In this document: positions 62,991-64,000 of the stretch, in pieces
Position numbering within the stretch: position 1 is the stretch's first letter
Layout of the letters: the number at the start of each line of letters is the position of its first letter
Assembly (NCBI GenBank): GCA_022457155.1
Contig: JAJGOT010000477.1
Span: 404,001-468,000, forward strand
Origin: Cladopsammia gracilis
Lineage: Eukaryota; Cnidaria; Anthozoa; Scleractinia; Dendrophylliidae
DNA length: 64,000 nucleotides
Direction of reading: 5' to 3'
The notes under the pieces: model-generated
What the model was told of the DNA's origin: nothing
The model's input: only the letters and a program-made list of their open reading frames with translations
The model's database searches: none
Position numbers and translations under genes: made by a program

Positions 62991-64000
62991 TTCGTGAAAA
63001 GAGCTTACCGAGTGTAAAGATATATTTGTGACAAGAATCTGATTAATGGTGTTTCTTGGTGTTGCAAAAAGTATTGTAATGAAGCGCAGACGGGGAATTG
63101 ATATTTGTACCAATTGACCTGATTCAAGCTATGCGAGGGGTCTATGCGCTAAAGCTGGTTATAGCTTATTGACGTGGGAAACTTTCCTTGGAAGGTGTGG
63201 TTGACGGAAGGAATTCCTTGCCTCCCACTTTCTTTACCTAGGCCTGTTACTCAAAGTACCGCCAGAGTTACGACCTTAGCCTTACTTTGCAATAGAACAC
63301 GAGATTAAAAGAAGCGAATAACAGAGTTGATTGATAATTTCTTGTGGTTTAAACGTCTGAATAAATTAATAAATCTCCGGAAAAGTGAACGTTTGATTAA
63401 AAACAAACAAACAAAAAAAAAAACAAAAAAACAAAGGTACAGTCTTAAAGTATAGTATACATTGCCTATTACGTAATAAGAGCATGCACCCCAAGTGTGT
63501 GGATATATTTCTTACAGGAATCTGAGCTGGCAGGAAATTAAAGAAGAAAACTAAATTTTAAAAACAAATATGTAAGGCTCCTTTTGAAATTTTGGATTTG
63601 CAAAAACGTCGTAAAAAAAACACCCATGCAAACAAGCCTAATCTAGGCCAATAGCGCGAGCGTGCACAGTCTATAACTCAACATACGCACGCCCGCGGGC
63701 GTATATAAAACGACATGTGCAAATGTTTACATGCCACTGAGCATATTTTTTCATAACTCTGAAGTTAACCCTTGACGCTTTTAAATGAAGAATATTTGCG
63801 AAGTTATCCGGTTTGAAGCAAAAGTCTACACAAATCAAACCCTTTTTATTGTTGACTGTGGGAAATTGTCGAAAACCTAAGCTTTTTAAGGTAAGTCTCT
63901 CATCTTTGCGGCGATGTTTACAATTTCTTAAATAATGTTTGTCTAAGGCTAAAATTTAACAAACCGAGATTTTCTACAGAGAGTGTACCCATTATAAAAC
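62991..64000. other. Non-coding end of the window
   Basis: No gene supported. There is a lone GTTTCTTGGTGTTGCAAAAA end at 63052 (related to the hairpin element in the Polinton polymerase gene) and a partial third copy of the dispersed repeat (GGTTTAAACGTCTGAATAAA, then AATCTCCGGAAAAGTGAACG) at about 63340-63390. An A/C-rich CAAACAAACAAA-type run follows near 63400-63435. Confidence 0.5.

Noticed and set aside
1..64000. tRNA, rRNA, operons or bacterial promoters
   Set aside because: No cloverleaf, rRNA signature, Shine-Dalgarno spacing or polycistronic arrangement was recognised; spliced genes and the repeat types point to a eukaryotic genome.

Overview
This window looks like eukaryotic, AT-rich invertebrate DNA. 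The best guess is a cnidarian, possibly a reef coral; this rests on the repeat types and is an inference, because no complete host gene was found. Almost everything that can be recognised is mobile DNA, much of it nested. There is no operon structure and no convincing tRNA, rRNA or CRISPR array. Only a few short stretches look like possible host exons, all at low confidence.

Layout. 1-16.2 kb: foldback/MITE-like inverted repeats, two 5'-truncated LINE tails on the minus strand, a decayed KIAA1958/QRICH1-like (Crypton-related) gene remnant that still has a recognisable intron, and two decayed Penelope-like (PLE) tails beside (TA)n tracts. 16.2-42.5 kb: a decayed Maverick/Polinton bounded by related terminal inverted repeats. 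On the minus strand it carries integrase, a phospholipase A2-like protein, a cysteine protease, a 283-aa virion-type protein, major and minor capsid proteins and small unknown proteins. On the plus strand it carries a packaging ATPase, two related fibre-like genes, a small membrane protein and protein-primed DNA polymerase B.

The Polinton was itself hit by at least four elements: a 369-bp element and a 1.26-kb piggyBac-like element in the capsid gene, a 7.6-kb Academ-like transposon in the second fibre gene (which in turn carries a TA-flanked MITE), and a small hairpin element in the polymerase gene. 42.5-51.2 kb: a LINE tail split by a 7.6-kb BEL/Pao retrotransposon with two LTRs. 51.4-62.7 kb: two near-identical Penelope-like retroelements lying head to head, each interrupted by a different insertion (3.17 kb and about 1.36 kb). 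Their outer ends carry inverted identical copies of a complete minimal hammerhead-ribozyme fold. 62.7-64 kb: non-coding repeat remnants.

The Polinton genes would together form a virus-like life cycle: integrase and polymerase for insertion and copying, capsid proteins, protease and ATPase for particle assembly, and fibre-like and phospholipase proteins for attachment and membrane passage. Most are broken by indels, stops or insertions, so this copy is a fossil. The first fibre gene and the 283-aa gene are still open; the ATPase is open except for its last residues.
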